64,000 nucleotides of DNA from Sulfuricaulis limicola (GCF_002355735.1 NZ_AP014879.1:2046001-2110000), one strand, 5' to 3'; positions 51,598 to 61,624 are shown, counted from the stretch's first letter. The notes: generated from the sequence alone by a model not told the origin. Made by a program: numbers and translations.

Positions 51598-52113
51598 TCA
51601 GAAGTCCGCGTCCCAATCCACCCGGATCACGCCCGCTTCCAGATCCACCTGGCGGATGACGCTGGCCGTCGCCGGCAGCCACCGCTCCTTTCCGTTACGT
51701 ACCACCAGCACGTCGTTGGCGCCGGTCTCGACCAGGTGGTCCACCTTGCCGAGACTTTGCCCGGCGAGCGTGACGACTTCGAGCCCCACCAGCTGCGCCC
51801 AGTAATATTCGCCTTTCGACGGCGGCGGCAACTGCGAAAACTTTATCTCGATGTCCGCGCCGATCAACTGGCTCGCCTGATCGCGGTCATCCACGCCGGC
51901 GAGCTTCACCACCACACCCTTGCCTTGCGCGCGCCCGTCTTCGACAACCATCTCGCGCCAGCCTTCGGCGGTTTTCACGAGCCAGGGCGAGTAATCGATG
52001 ATCGTTTCGCGCGGGCGGGCGTGGGAAAAAACCTTGACCCAGCCCTGCACCCCGAACAGGCCGGTGATCCGGCCGAAATGCACCAAGCCGTCAGGGCGTG
52101 ACGGGTCGGTCAT
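51598..52113 (-). CDS. rimM: 16S rRNA processing protein
   Basis: 171 residues. Needed for maturation of the 30S head. Two-domain: N-terminal HFGRITGLFGVQGWVKVFS (about 12-30) and a PRC-barrel (YYWAQLVGLEVVTLAGQSLG, about 98-117). Second gene of the operon, 10 bases after rpsP. Confidence 0.96.
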   Translation of the reverse strand: MTDPSRPDGLVHFGRITGLFGVQGWVKVFSHARPRETIIDYSPWLVKTAEGWREMVVEDGRAQGKGVVVKLAGVDDRDQASQLIGADIEIKFSQLPPPSKGEYYWAQLVGLEVVTLAGQSLGKVDHLVETGANDVLVVRNGKERWLPATASVIRQVDLEAGVIRVDWDADF

Positions 52114-52123
52114 AACGAACGAA

Positions 52124-52372
52124 TCAAGCGGCTTTGGCGGCCTGCTTCAGCAGATCAGCCACGCGCTCGGTCGGCTTGGCGCCTTTGCTCAGCCAGTACT
52201 GCACGCGCTCCATGTCCACCTTCAGCTTGATTTCTTTTGCGCTCGCGAGCGGATTGTAAAATCCGATGCGCTCGATGTTGTTGCCGTTCAGCGCACGACG
52301 CCGGTCAGCGACAATGATGCGGTAATAGGGCCGCTTGTTCGCGCCGCCACGTGCCAGACGTATGGTTACCAT
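52124..52372 (-). CDS. rpsP: Ribosomal protein S16
   Basis: 82 residues, normal. MVTIRLARGGANKRPYYRI and ERIGFYNPLA are diagnostic. Binds 16S rRNA early in 30S assembly. First gene of the operon; GAGGT ribosome site. Its promoter lies within the 290-base gap shared with aceB. Confidence 0.97.
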   Translation of the reverse strand: MVTIRLARGGANKRPYYRIIVADRRRALNGNNIERIGFYNPLASAKEIKLKVDMERVQYWLSKGAKPTERVADLLKQAAKAA

Positions 52373-52661
52373 TCGATCTACCTCACTCCGTTAGAAAGCC
52401 CCGCCCGGCCGGACAGGGCCCGTACAAGCTTCGAGAAAGGGCGCGATTTTACCCTCGATACCGCGGGAAATGAAGGGGCACGGCCGAAAAACCCGCTGTT
52501 ATTCAACAGTCTGAGCCGGATCAAGGTTTCCCGGGCGGGGGTTTTGCCATTATCCCCGGAAACCGGGCCTGAACGCGTCTGCGCGTCAAAAAAGGCTTGC
52601 AAACCAGCCGTGGCGGGCAGATAACTTAATGACCAACCCGTTTCCGACCGAGGGGGGCAAC

Positions 52662-54266
52662 ATGAACAAACCCTTAGCGATGCCCGCGGGCATGGTCCTC
52701 CGGGCCGAGGCGCCCGAGGAATATGCCGGTATCCTGACCCCGGAAGCGCTCGATTTCGTTGCGGACCTGGCGCGGCGTTTCGGGCCCGGGCGGGAACAAC
52801 TGCTGGCGCGGCGAGCGGAGCGTCAGGCGCAGCTGGACCGCGGCATCAAACCGGAGTTCCCGTTCGAGACCCGCGCGGTGCGCGAGGCCGACTGGACCGT
52901 GGCGCCGGTGCCGGCGGAGATACAGGACCGCCGCGTCGAGATCACCGGGCCGGTGGAACGCAAGATGATCATCAACGCGCTCAATTCCGGGGCCAATGTC
53001 TTCCTCGCCGATCTCGAAGACTCGCTCGCGCCCACCTGGGACAACGTCATCCGGGGGCAAGTGAACCTGCGCGACGCCGTGCGGCGCTCGATCAGTTACG
53101 ACAGCCCGGAAGGCAAGCATTACACGCTGAACACCAAAACGGCGATCCTGTTCGTGCGCCCGCGCGGCTGGCACCTGACCGAAAAGCATGTGCTGGTGGA
53201 TGGCAAGCCGGTGTCGGCCAGCCTGTTCGATTTTGGCTTGTATTTCTTTCACAACGCCAGGGCGCTGCTCGAACGCGGCACCGCGCCCTACTTCTACCTG
53301 CCCAAGCTGGAAAGCTATCTCGAAGCCCGGTTATGGAACGAGGTGTTCCTGTGGGCGCAGGAGCGCCTGGGCATTCCGCGCGGCACCATCAAGGCCACGG
53401 TGCTGATCGAAACCATCCTCGCGGCTTTCGACATGGACGAAATCCTGTACGAACTGCGCGAACATTCGGCCGGCCTCAATTGCGGCCGCTGGGATTATCT
53501 TTTCAGCACCATCAAGAAGTTCCACAACGACCCGGATTTCATCCTCGCCGACCGCGGGCAGGTCAGCATGACGGCGCCGTTCATGCTGGCGTATTCGCTG
53601 CTGCTGATACAAACCTGCCACCGGCGCAACGCCCACGCCATGGGCGGGATGGCGGCGCAGATTCCGATCAAGTCCAACCCGGCGGCGAACGAGGCCGCGC
53701 TGGCCAAGGTGCGCGCCGACAAGGAGCGCGAGGCCAAGGACGGACATGACGGCACCTGGGTGGCGCATCCGGGGCTGGTACCGCTGGCGAAAGACGTCTT
53801 CGACCGGCTCATGCCCACGCCGAACCAGATTCATCGCAAGCGCCACGACGTGCTGGTGCCCGCTTCCGACCTGCTCGCCTTCGCCCCGAAGGCACCGATC
53901 ACGGAGGCCGGGCTGCGCCTCAACATCGAGGTCGGCATCGAATACCTGGGCGCGTGGCTGGCCGGCACCGGCTGCGTGCAGATTCACAACCTCATGGAAG
54001 ACGCCGCCACTGCGGAGATTTCGTGCTCGCAGGTGTGGCACTGGATACGCAGCAAGAAAGGCGTGCTCAGCGATGGGCGCAAGGTCACGCTGGAACTGGC
54101 GCAAAAGATGATTCCGGAAGAACTCCAGCGCATCCATATGTCGCTCGGCGAGAAGATTTATGCCGCTGGCAAATACGAACTCGCGGCGCAGTTGTTCGAC
54201 AAGTTCATCGGCACCGAGCCGATGCCGGAGTTCCTGACGTTGCTCGGCTACGACTATCTCGACTGA
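52662..54266 (+). CDS. aceB: Malate synthase A
   Basis: 534 residues from MNKPLAMPAG (GAGGGGG site). Joins glyoxylate and acetyl-CoA to malate. Motifs: LADLEDSLAPTWDN (about 108-121), IKATVLIETILAAFDMDEILYELR with the glyoxylate Arg/Glu, and HNLMEDAATAEISCSQVWHW (about 443-462). Length is that of E. coli AceB. No isocitrate lyase is adjacent, so the second glyoxylate enzyme is elsewhere. Divergent from rpsP. Confidence 0.95.
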   Translation: MNKPLAMPAGMVLRAEAPEEYAGILTPEALDFVADLARRFGPGREQLLARRAERQAQLDRGIKPEFPFETRAVREADWTVAPVPAEIQDRRVEITGPVERKMIINALNSGANVFLADLEDSLAPTWDNVIRGQVNLRDAVRRSISYDSPEGKHYTLNTKTAILFVRPRGWHLTEKHVLVDGKPVSASLFDFGLYFFHNARALLERGTAPYFYLPKLESYLEARLWNEVFLWAQERLGIPRGTIKATVLIETILAAFDMDEILYELREHSAGLNCGRWDYLFSTIKKFHNDPDFILADRGQVSMTAPFMLAYSLLLIQTCHRRNAHAMGGMAAQIPIKSNPAANEAALAKVRADKEREAKDGHDGTWVAHPGLVPLAKDVFDRLMPTPNQIHRKRHDVLVPASDLLAFAPKAPITEAGLRLNIEVGIEYLGAWLAGTGCVQIHNLMEDAATAEISCSQVWHWIRSKKGVLSDGRKVTLELAQKMIPEELQRIHMSLGEKIYAAGKYELAAQLFDKFIGTEPMPEFLTLLGYDYLD

Positions 54267-54289
54267 TAAAGATTTCTAAAAAATAAATA

Positions 54290-54362
54290 GACAGGATTAA
54301 CAGGATTTACAGGATTAAAAATCTTGTAAACAAAAATCCTGTTAGTCCTGTGAATCCTGTCC
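54290..54362. repeat. ACAGGATT-family hairpin repeat
   Basis: Left arm GACAGGATTAACAGGATTT and right arm with ATCCTGTTAGTCCTGTGAATCCTGTCC pair around AAAAATCTTG. Tandem ACAGGATT units. It separates the convergent aceB and mlaA genes. Other copies at 62971 and in the outer arms of the element at 21660. Confidence 0.8.
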
Positions 54363-54375
54363 AATTTTTCATTTT

Positions 54376-55248
54376 TTAAGGTGTAGTGCTCGACGTACCC
54401 GGTTGAGCTGGCGATTTCGGCGCCGGTTCGTCATCCTCGAACAGCCCCGGCGGCGGGGCGGCCTGCGGCGGATTGCCGTCGTAGATCTGGTTGACCCGGC
54501 GCTGGCGGTAGGCCTCACGCACGAAAATATACGGGTCCTGCCCGGCCGCCTGGTCGAGAATATCGCCGGCTTCGAGATACTGCGCGCGCTTGTCCACCAC
54601 CTCCACCACCAGCATCTTGTCGCGCGTGCTGGTTTCTTCCATGTGATTCGGCGGATAGGTTTCCCAATCCACTGGCAGCGCCGCGCCGTCGCGCACGGTG
54701 CTTGGCCCGAGGAACGGCAGCACCAGATACGGCCCCTCGCCCACGCCCCACTTGCCCAGGGTCTGGCCGAAGTCCTCGTTGTGCTTCTCCATGCCCATTT
54801 TGCTCGCGACGTCGAACAGCCCGGCGATACCGATGGTGGAATTCACCAGGAAACGGCCCAGATCGGAGCCGGCCTGCTTCGGTTTGCCCTGCAATAGGTT
54901 GTTCAGCATGACCCCCGGGTCGTGCAGGTTACTGAAGAAATTCGAGATGCCTCTTCGCACCGGCTTGGGTGTGATCGCGCGGTAACCCTTGGCGACCGGT
55001 TTGAGCAGGTAGCGGTCAAACTTGTCGTTGAACGTGTACATAGCGCGGTTGAAACCTTCCAGCGGGTCGCGCGCGTTGTCCTGTTCCGCCTCGGTCTGCG
55101 CCGGCGGCGTTTCCTCGCCGGGACCTTGTTGCGTCGTGGCGCAGGCACTGACGCCGAGGAGACAGAGGCCAGCCAGCAGCAAACGGAATTGGCGGAGAAA
55201 CAGGCGATGGATGCCGCTGGTTATTTTTTCAGACGGGAGATGGCGCAC
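54376..55248 (-). CDS. mlaA: MlaA-family outer-membrane phospholipid-transport lipoprotein
   Basis: 290 residues. Signal peptide with lipobox LLGVSAC (Cys near 36). The MlaA domain has DPLEGFNRAMYTFNDKFDRYLLKPVAKGYR (about 62-91), IGIAGLFDVASKMGME, FGQTLGKWGVGEGPYLVLPFLGPST and PVDWETYPPNH. It removes misplaced phospholipid from the outer leaflet. It ends in a Pro-rich tail. mlaBCDEF are not nearby. Confidence 0.93.
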   Translation of the reverse strand: MRHLPSEKITSGIHRLFLRQFRLLLAGLCLLGVSACATTQQGPGEETPPAQTEAEQDNARDPLEGFNRAMYTFNDKFDRYLLKPVAKGYRAITPKPVRRGISNFFSNLHDPGVMLNNLLQGKPKQAGSDLGRFLVNSTIGIAGLFDVASKMGMEKHNEDFGQTLGKWGVGEGPYLVLPFLGPSTVRDGAALPVDWETYPPNHMEETSTRDKMLVVEVVDKRAQYLEAGDILDQAAGQDPYIFVREAYRQRRVNQIYDGNPPQAAPPPGLFEDDEPAPKSPAQPGTSSTTP

Positions 55249-55298
55249 GCCGCTAGGCTAATGGAATTCCGGGATTTCTGCAAAGTCCGTGAGCGGCG

Positions 55299-55769
55299 CT
55301 AACGCTCATACGTTCCCACGATCTCGGCCTGCGAAAGGATATGCCCTTTCATGGCGCCCTCGAGCCTGGCCTTGGTCGGGTGCTTCAGATCTGGCAACAC
55401 TGTATCCAGCGCATAAAGTTTGTGGAAATAACGATGGCGGCCGATGGGTGGACAGGGTCCGCCATAACCCGTGCGCTTCCAGTCGTTGACGCCCCCCAAC
55501 GTTCCCTGCGGCAGATTCTTCGATGCGACATGCTCCGGCAAACCGGTGGCTGTCGGTGGAATGTTGTAGAGCAACCAATGCACCCAGGTCATTTTGGGCG
55601 CCTTGGGGTCGGGCGCGTCGGGATCATCCACGATGAGAACAAGGCTTTTGGCAGCGGACGGCACGCCGGACCAGGCCAGCGGTGGTGAAACGTCGTCGCC
55701 ATCGCAGGTGTAGCGCGACGGAATCTCCTCCTGGTCGCGGAACGCTGTGGAAGTCAGGATCAGGGACAT
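55299..55769 (-). CDS. PEBP/YbhB-type protein
   Basis: 156 residues from MSLILTSTAF (AAGGAGG site). Raf-kinase-inhibitor-like family: CDGDDVSPPLAWSGVP, DDPDAPDPKAPKMTWVHWLLYNIP and GYGGPCPPIGRHRYFHKLYALD are complete. No signal peptide. Function of bacterial members is uncertain, perhaps binding small ligands through the conserved anion pocket. Divergent from nasA. Confidence 0.9.
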   Translation of the reverse strand: MSLILTSTAFRDQEEIPSRYTCDGDDVSPPLAWSGVPSAAKSLVLIVDDPDAPDPKAPKMTWVHWLLYNIPPTATGLPEHVASKNLPQGTLGGVNDWKRTGYGGPCPPIGRHRYFHKLYALDTVLPDLKHPTKARLEGAMKGHILSQAEIVGTYER

Positions 55770-55972
55770 GGCACGCCTCCTTGGTCGCCGGCGGAAAGTA
55801 CCGTTGTAATCCCTCGTTGCGCGCTGCACAAGACTGGTGCGCGCCCTATTCCAACTGTGCCTTGTTGGTGCCCCATTTTTGGTATCGCGAGCTTATCTGG
55901 CTGTTTTTACAGCGCTTTGTCGGTGGCACATGGATTGCTGAATACGCCGGGATATTAAATGAAAAACCGGTA

Positions 55973-58648
55973 ATGAATCGACCGATCAGAACCACCTGTC
56001 CCTATTGCGGTGTCGGGTGCGGCGTGCTCGCGGCCGTCGCCGCCGACGGCACGACGGAAATCCGCGGCGATTCCGAACATCCCGCGAATTTCGGGCGGCT
56101 GTGCTCCAAGGGCGCCGCGCTCGGCGAAACCCTGGGCCATTCCGAGCGCCTGCTGCATCCCGAAGTCCGGGGTAAAGCTTGCGACTGGAACACGGCGCTG
56201 GATGCCGTGGCGAATGGTTTCGCCCGCGCGATCCGCGAGCACGGCCCCGACAGCGTGGCGTTTTATGTCTCCGGCCAGTTGCTGACGGAGGATTATTACG
56301 TCGCCAACAAGCTCATGAAGGGCTTCATCGGTTCGGCCAACATCGACACCAATTCGCGCCTGTGCATGTCTTCCAGCGTCGCCGGCCACCAGCGCGCCTT
56401 CGGCAGCGACACGGTGCCCGGCAATTACCAGGACCTGGAACTGGCGACCCTGATCGTCCTGATCGGCTCCAACACCGCCTGGTGCCATCCCGTCATTTAC
56501 CAGCGCATCCGCGCGGCCAAGGAAAAAAATCCCGATCTCAAGATCGTCGTCATCGATCCACGCCAGACTGCCACCAGCGAGATCGCCGATCTGCATTTGC
56601 CGGTAAAACCGGGAAGCGATGCCCTGCTGTTCAACGGCCTGCTGGCGTATCTGCACGATCGCGGTGACAGCAACACGCATTTTGTCGATGCATTTACCGA
56701 AGGCATGCAGCCGGCGCTGGATGCCGCCCATGCCTGTGCGCCCTCCACGGCCGCCGTCGCCAGCGGCTGCGGCCTGCGGGAACAGGACGTGACGCGGTTT
56801 TACCTGTGGTTTTCCGTCAACGAAAAAACCGTCAGCGTATATTCCCAGGGCATCAACCAAACCTCCAGCGGCACCGACAAGGTCAACGCCATCATCAACT
56901 GTCATCTGCTCACGGGGCGCATCGGGCGTCCGGGCATGGGGCCGTTCTCGGTCACGGGCCAGCCCAACGCCATGGGCGGGCGCGAAGTCGGCGGGCTCGC
57001 GAACCAGTTGGCGGCGCACATGAATTTCGACGCGGGGAATGTAGACCGCGTGCGCCGCTTCTGGAACAGCTCGAATGTCGCGCAGAGGCCCGGCTTGAAG
57101 GCCGTGGACCTGTTCCGCGCCGTGGGCGAAGGCAAAATCAAGGCGCTGTGGATCATGGCCACCAATCCCGCCGTGAGCCTGCCGGACGCCGACCGCGTGC
57201 GGGAGGCGCTGGCGCAATGCGAGTTCGTGGTCGTTTCCGACTGCGTGCGCGCCACCGACACCACGGCCTATGCGCATGTGCTGCTGCCGGCCAGCGCTTG
57301 GGGCGAGAAAAACGGCACCGTCACCAATTCCGAACGCCGCATTTCGCGCCAGCGCGCGTTCCTGGAACCGGCGGGCGAGGCGCGGCCGGATTGGTGGATC
57401 GTCAGTGAAGTCGCGCGGCGCATGGGTTATGCCCAGGCGTTCGACTACCACTCCCCCGCCGATATTTTCCGCGAGCATGCCGCACTTTCCGGATTTGAAA
57501 ATGACGGCAAGCGCGATTTCGATCTCGGCGCGCTCGCGACACTCGCTGACGCGGAATACGAGGGATTCTCGCCGATCCAGTGGCCGGTGCCGCGGGACCG
57601 CCCGCAGGGCACGCCTCGGATGTTCGCCGATGGCCGGTTTTACACCGAAAACCACAAGGCTCGCTTCGTGGCGGTGACACCGCGCGGTCCGTTCAATGAA
57701 AAAGACGACGAATATCCGCTGGCGCTCAACACCGGGCGGGTGCGCGATCACTGGCACACGCTCACGCGCACCGGCCTGTCGCCACGGTTGTCGGGACATA
57801 TCGTGGAGCCCTTCGCCGAGATTCACCCGCAGGATGCGCGGCAACACGGCATCAAGGACGGCACGCTGGTATCGCTGGCCACACGCTGGGGCGAGATGCT
57901 GGCGCGCGCCCGTGTGACCGAGACGCAAAGGCCCGGCAGCGTGTTCGCGCCGATCCACTGGAATGATCAATACGCGCGGCGGGCACGCGCCGATGCGCTG
58001 GTGAATCCGGCCACCGATCCGGTGTCGGGCCAGCCGGAATTCAAGCACACGCCGGTGAACGTCACGCCGTATCAAGCCGCCTGGCATGCCTTCCTGCTGT
58101 CACACCGGCGGCTCGACGTCGCCGATGCCTCCTATTGCGCGCGCGCCACCGGCCAGGGTTTCTGGCGCTACGAACTCGCGGGCGAAACGCCGTCCTGGGA
58201 CTGGCCACGCTGGGCGCGGGCGCTGTTGTGCGCCCCGCTCGAAAACGGCGTACGCACGGAATGGATCGATTATCTCGACAGCGGCGCCGGCCAGTACCGC
58301 GGCGCGCGCCTGCTCGGCGGGCGTCTGGAAAGCTGCCTGTTCGTCGCGCGCACCCCCGAACTCCCGGCACGCGACTGGCTGGCCTCGCTGTTCAGCCGCG
58401 ATGCCCTCACGCGCGAGGAACGCATGCACCTGCTCGCCGGCACCCTGCCGTCACAGGCCGCGGGCGCGAGCGGCGGCATCGTCTGCGCCTGTTTCAGCGT
58501 GGGAAAGAATTCGATCATCGACGCCATACGCGAAAAGCGTCTCGGCACAGCGGAGGAAGTGGGTCAGTGCCTCAAGGCCGGCACCAATTGCGGTTCCTGC
58601 ATTCCGGAGATTAAGGCTTTGCTGCGGCAGGCGCAGTCGGCGGCGTAA
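55973..58648 (+). CDS. nasA: Assimilatory nitrate reductase catalytic subunit
   Basis: 891 residues from MNRPIRTTCP. 4Fe-4S ligands in CPYCGVGCGVLAAV and RLCSKGAAL; molybdopterin-binding domains cover the middle; C-terminal BFD-like [2Fe-2S] domain with CACFSVGKNS and NCGSCIPEIK (about 837-885). It reduces nitrate to nitrite in the cytoplasm. No nitrite reductase, transporter or NasC-like electron donor is next to it. Stop is followed by REP repeats and the RAYT gene. Confidence 0.92.
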   Translation: MNRPIRTTCPYCGVGCGVLAAVAADGTTEIRGDSEHPANFGRLCSKGAALGETLGHSERLLHPEVRGKACDWNTALDAVANGFARAIREHGPDSVAFYVSGQLLTEDYYVANKLMKGFIGSANIDTNSRLCMSSSVAGHQRAFGSDTVPGNYQDLELATLIVLIGSNTAWCHPVIYQRIRAAKEKNPDLKIVVIDPRQTATSEIADLHLPVKPGSDALLFNGLLAYLHDRGDSNTHFVDAFTEGMQPALDAAHACAPSTAAVASGCGLREQDVTRFYLWFSVNEKTVSVYSQGINQTSSGTDKVNAIINCHLLTGRIGRPGMGPFSVTGQPNAMGGREVGGLANQLAAHMNFDAGNVDRVRRFWNSSNVAQRPGLKAVDLFRAVGEGKIKALWIMATNPAVSLPDADRVREALAQCEFVVVSDCVRATDTTAYAHVLLPASAWGEKNGTVTNSERRISRQRAFLEPAGEARPDWWIVSEVARRMGYAQAFDYHSPADIFREHAALSGFENDGKRDFDLGALATLADAEYEGFSPIQWPVPRDRPQGTPRMFADGRFYTENHKARFVAVTPRGPFNEKDDEYPLALNTGRVRDHWHTLTRTGLSPRLSGHIVEPFAEIHPQDARQHGIKDGTLVSLATRWGEMLARARVTETQRPGSVFAPIHWNDQYARRARADALVNPATDPVSGQPEFKHTPVNVTPYQAAWHAFLLSHRRLDVADASYCARATGQGFWRYELAGETPSWDWPRWARALLCAPLENGVRTEWIDYLDSGAGQYRGARLLGGRLESCLFVARTPELPARDWLASLFSRDALTREERMHLLAGTLPSQAAGASGGIVCACFSVGKNSIIDAIREKRLGTAEEVGQCLKAGTNCGSCIPEIKALLRQAQSAA

Positions 58649-58663
58649 TAATATCAATCGCAT

Positions 58664-58684
58664 GGCGCGTGGTACGCGCCCTAC
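58664..58684 (-). repeat. REP element (GTAG type), copy 1
   Basis: GGCGCGTGGTACGCGCC hairpin with tail CTAC (GTAG on the other strand). Inverted relative to copy 2, forming a paired BIME of 21-bp perfect arms 58664-58684 and 58701-58721. Confidence 0.8.
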
Positions 58685-58700
58685 GTTAGCCAAGCGAGAT

Positions 58701-58721
58701 GTAGGGCGCGTACCACGCGCC
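58701..58721 (+). repeat. REP element (GTAG type), copy 2
   Basis: GTAG followed by GGCGCGTACCACGCGCC hairpin. Exact reverse complement of copy 1. Confidence 0.8.
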
Positions 58722-58727
58722 GAATTA

Positions 58728-59282
58728 TTATTCTGACTCGCCAAAATTTCCCTCGTCGATTATCGACGCATCAATCCCCCAATCAGGCGGATATACACTA
58801 GACGCCACGTGCCGGTGGAATGTCGAATAAGGCCAGTCTCCCGCACGTTTGATATAGCCGTGTTTGACCGGATTCCAGTGAATGTAATCGACATGACATC
58901 GATAATCGTTCTCGTCCCGGATCAGATGTTCCCAATAACGATGCTGCCAGAGCGTCCCTTGCTTGCGTTGGGTACGCCACGCTGTCATGAGATCAGGGCG
59001 ATTTAAGCGAGTGCTACAGCGCTGCGTGACAATGCGCTTGATGACTTGCCATCGCGTCGAGAAATCATGATCACCAGACGGCAATGTCCAGATGCAATGC
59101 AGATGATCTGGCAACAGTGCCCAAGCCTCAATAGTGAAAGGGTGGGATTGCCTGACCGATGCAATGCCTTCGCGCAATGCCGTCCGGATATCGTCATCCA
59201 GCAGAATGGCCTGACGACTAAGGGTGTTGACGGTAAAGAAATATGTCCCGCCGCTGACATTGGCTCGCCGGTAATTCGGCAT
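58728..59282 (-). CDS. REP-associated tyrosine transposase (RAYT)
   Basis: 184 residues, Y1_Tnp family. HUH-like motif HLHCIW in LLPDHLHCIWTLP (about 60-72) and catalytic Tyr in NDYRCHVDYIHWNPVKHGY (about 124-142). RAYTs cut and mobilise REP sequences bearing a GTAG and hairpin. Here REP copies lie on both sides: two after the stop and one just before the start. The set looks like a complete REPtron. Whether it still moves is unknown. Confidence 0.9.
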   Translation of the reverse strand: MPNYRRANVSGGTYFFTVNTLSRQAILLDDDIRTALREGIASVRQSHPFTIEAWALLPDHLHCIWTLPSGDHDFSTRWQVIKRIVTQRCSTRLNRPDLMTAWRTQRKQGTLWQHRYWEHLIRDENDYRCHVDYIHWNPVKHGYIKRAGDWPYSTFHRHVASSVYPPDWGIDASIIDEGNFGESE

Positions 59283-59301
59283 GCGGGAATTATATTCAGC
59301 T

Positions 59302-59322
59302 GGCGCGTGATACGCGCCCTAC
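59302..59322 (-). repeat. REP element (GTAG type), copy 3
   Basis: GGCGCGTGATACGCGCC hairpin with tail CTAC, the same orientation as copy 1, one base different in the loop. Immediately upstream of the transposase start. Confidence 0.8.
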
Positions 59323-59340
59323 ATATACAGGCATAAAAAA

Positions 59341-59356
59341 GGGAGCCGAAGCTCCC
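59341..59356. terminator. Terminator after pnp
   Basis: Six-base stem GGGAGC/GCTCCC with CGAA tetraloop, A-run before and T-run after (AAAAAA/TTTTTT), so it acts in both directions. It ends the pnp transcript from the right. Confidence 0.85.
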
Positions 59357-59382
59357 TTTTTTATTGCTTAAGAGTGAAACGC

Positions 59383-61485
59383 TCAGGAGACCTGTTCTTC
59401 CTGCAAGGCCTTGATGGACAGGCGGATGCGGCCCTGCTTGTCCACTTCCAGCACCTTGACCCGGACGACCTCGCCTTCCTTCAGCTTGTCGCCCACGTTC
59501 TCGACGCGCTCGCGCGAGATCTGCGAGATGTGCACCAGGCCGTCCTTGCCGGGCAGGATGGTGACGAAGGCGCCGAAATCCATGAGCTTGGCGACCTTGC
59601 CCTCGTAGACCATGCCGACTTCGACGTCGGCGGTGAGCTGCCTGACGCGGCGCACGGCTTCCTGCGCGGCGACGTTGTCGGCCGAGGCGATCTTGACCGT
59701 GCCGTCGTCCTCGATGTCGATGGTGCAGCCGGTTTCCTCGGTGAGCGCGCGGATGGTGGCGCCGCCCTTGCCGATGACGTCGCGGATGCGCTCCGGGTTG
59801 ATCTTGATGGCGATGATGCGCGGGGCGTACTCGGAGAGTTCGGCGCGCGGCGCGGAAATCGCCTTGCTCATCTCGCCCAGGATATGCAGCCGGCCTTCCT
59901 TCGCCTGCTTGAGCGCGACTTCCATGATCTCCTTGTTGATGCCCTCGATCTTGATGTCCATCTGCAGCGCGGTCACGCCGTTGGTGGTGCCGGCGACCTT
60001 GAAGTCCATGTCGCCGAGATGGTCCTCGTCACCGATGATGTCGGTGAGCACGGCGAAACGCTTTTCTTCCTTGATCAGGCCCATGGCGACGCCCGCGACC
60101 GGGGACTTGATGGGCACGCCGGCGTCCATCATGGACAGCGAGGCGCCACAAACGGTGGCCATGGAGCTGGAGCCGTTGGATTCGGTGATCTCGGACACCA
60201 CGCGCAGGACGTACGGATAGGTTTCCATGTCCGGCAGCACGGCCACGACGGCGCGCTTGGCCAGACGCCCGTGACCGACCTCGCGGCGCTTGGGGCTGCC
60301 GACGCGGCCGACTTCACCCACCGAGTACGGGGGGAAGTTGTAATGCAGCATGAACGGGTCTTTGCGCTCGCCTTCCAGGGCGTCGATGATCTGCGCGTCG
60401 CGCCCGGTGCCGAGCGTGGTGACGACCAGCGCCTGGGTCTCGCCGCGCGTGAACAGCGCGGAACCGTGGGTGCGCGGCAACACGCCGGTGCGGATGGTGA
60501 TGGGGCGCACGGTGCGGGTGTCGCGGCCGTCGATGCGCGCGGCACCGGAAAGAATCTTGTCGCGCACGGTGCGGTATTCGATGTCACCGATAATTTTCTG
60601 GACCTTTTCCTTGGTGCCGGCGGGTGCGCCTTCGGCCGCGTGCTTGCCGATCGCCATCTCGCGGATCTCGGCGATGCGATCCTGGCGCGCGGTCTTCTCC
60701 TTGATGCCATAGCCCTCGGCGATGAGCGGGCCGAATTCAGCCTGCAGGGTGTTCTTGAGCGCGCTGTCCTCGACCGGCGGCTGCCAAGCCCAGGGTTGCA
60801 CGCCGGCGTCTTTGACTAATTCATTGATCGCCTTGATCGCGGCCTGCATCTGTTCGTGACCAAACATGACGGCGCCGAGCATGACTTCTTCCGACAACTG
60901 CTGCGCCTCGGATTCGACCATCAGCACCGCTTTCTCGGTGCCAGCGACCACGAGGTTGAGCTGGGAATCCACCAGTTCCTTGTTGCCCGGGTTGAGCAGG
61001 TACTGGCCGCCCTGGTAGCCGACGCGCGCGGCGCCGATGGGGCCGTTGAACGGCGCGCCCGAAAGCTTGAGCGCCGCGGAGGCGCCGAGCATGGCGACGA
61101 TATCGGCATCGATATCCGGGTCCACCGAGATAACGGTGGCGATGATCTGGACTTCGTTGGTGAAACCTTCGGGAAACAGCGGACGGATGGGACGGTCGAT
61201 GAGGCGCGAGGTGAGGATTTCCTTTTCCGAGGGACGGCCTTCACGCTTGAAGAATCCGCCCGGGATGCGGCCGGCGGCGAAGGTTTTTTCCTGATAATCC
61301 ACGGTCATGGGGAAAAAATCCTTGCCGGGCATCGGTTCCTTCATGGTCACCGCGGTGGCCAGCACCACGGTATCGCCCATGCTGGCGACGCAGGCGCCGC
61401 TGGCCTGGCGCGCGATCTCGCCGGTTTCCAGGGTGACGGTGTGTTTGCCGTACTGAAAAGATTTCGTGATTTTTGCCAAGGCCAT
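59383..61485 (-). CDS. pnp: Polynucleotide phosphorylase
   Basis: 700 residues. Two RNase PH-like cores (about 10-230 and 310-550), then KH (about 553-615) and S1 (about 620-690). Motifs: [33 protein letters not shown] and [12 protein letters not shown] are intact. 3'-to-5' phosphorolytic RNA decay; partner of RNase E in the degradosome. The upstream 140 bases hold the CACAGAG repeat hairpin, in the place where RNase III-cut stems control pnp in E. coli. Confidence 0.97.
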   Translation of the reverse strand: MALAKITKSFQYGKHTVTLETGEIARQASGACVASMGDTVVLATAVTMKEPMPGKDFFPMTVDYQEKTFAAGRIPGGFFKREGRPSEKEILTSRLIDRPIRPLFPEGFTNEVQIIATVISVDPDIDADIVAMLGASAALKLSGAPFNGPIGAARVGYQGGQYLLNPGNKELVDSQLNLVVAGTEKAVLMVESEAQQLSEEVMLGAVMFGHEQMQAAIKAINELVKDAGVQPWAWQPPVEDSALKNTLQAEFGPLIAEGYGIKEKTARQDRIAEIREMAIGKHAAEGAPAGTKEKVQKIIGDIEYRTVRDKILSGAARIDGRDTRTVRPITIRTGVLPRTHGSALFTRGETQALVVTTLGTGRDAQIIDALEGERKDPFMLHYNFPPYSVGEVGRVGSPKRREVGHGRLAKRAVVAVLPDMETYPYVLRVVSEITESNGSSSMATVCGASLSMMDAGVPIKSPVAGVAMGLIKEEKRFAVLTDIIGDEDHLGDMDFKVAGTTNGVTALQMDIKIEGINKEIMEVALKQAKEGRLHILGEMSKAISAPRAELSEYAPRIIAIKINPERIRDVIGKGGATIRALTEETGCTIDIEDDGTVKIASADNVAAQEAVRRVRQLTADVEVGMVYEGKVAKLMDFGAFVTILPGKDGLVHISQISRERVENVGDKLKEGEVVRVKVLEVDKQGRIRLSIKALQEEQVS

Positions 61486-61518
61486 GTCCTCGAATTACTT
61501 CCTTAAAGAGATTGAGTT

Positions 61519-61596
61519 GCCACAGAGATCACAGAGGTCACAGAGTTAAAAACTGTTTTCTTTTTCTATCTCGGTGTTCTCTGTGATCTCTGTGGC
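61519..61596. repeat. CACAGAG-family hairpin repeat
   Basis: GCCACAGAGATCACAGAGGT paired with ACCGAGATAG... no: the right arm is TCTCTGTGATCTCTGTGGC, with arms of about 20 bases around an A-rich/T-rich centre. It lies between rpsO and pnp, like the copy at 16414 but longer and better paired. Confidence 0.8.
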
Positions 61597-61624
61597 TAAA
61601 GTATTTGATTTTCAAACAACAGGC

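Noticed and set aside
55955-58087. 710-codon open frame opposite nasA
   Set aside because: Antisense shadow caused by GC-rich third positions; nasA motifs are intact in the plus strand.
59374-60819. 481-codon open frame opposite pnp
   Set aside because: Shadow of PNPase.
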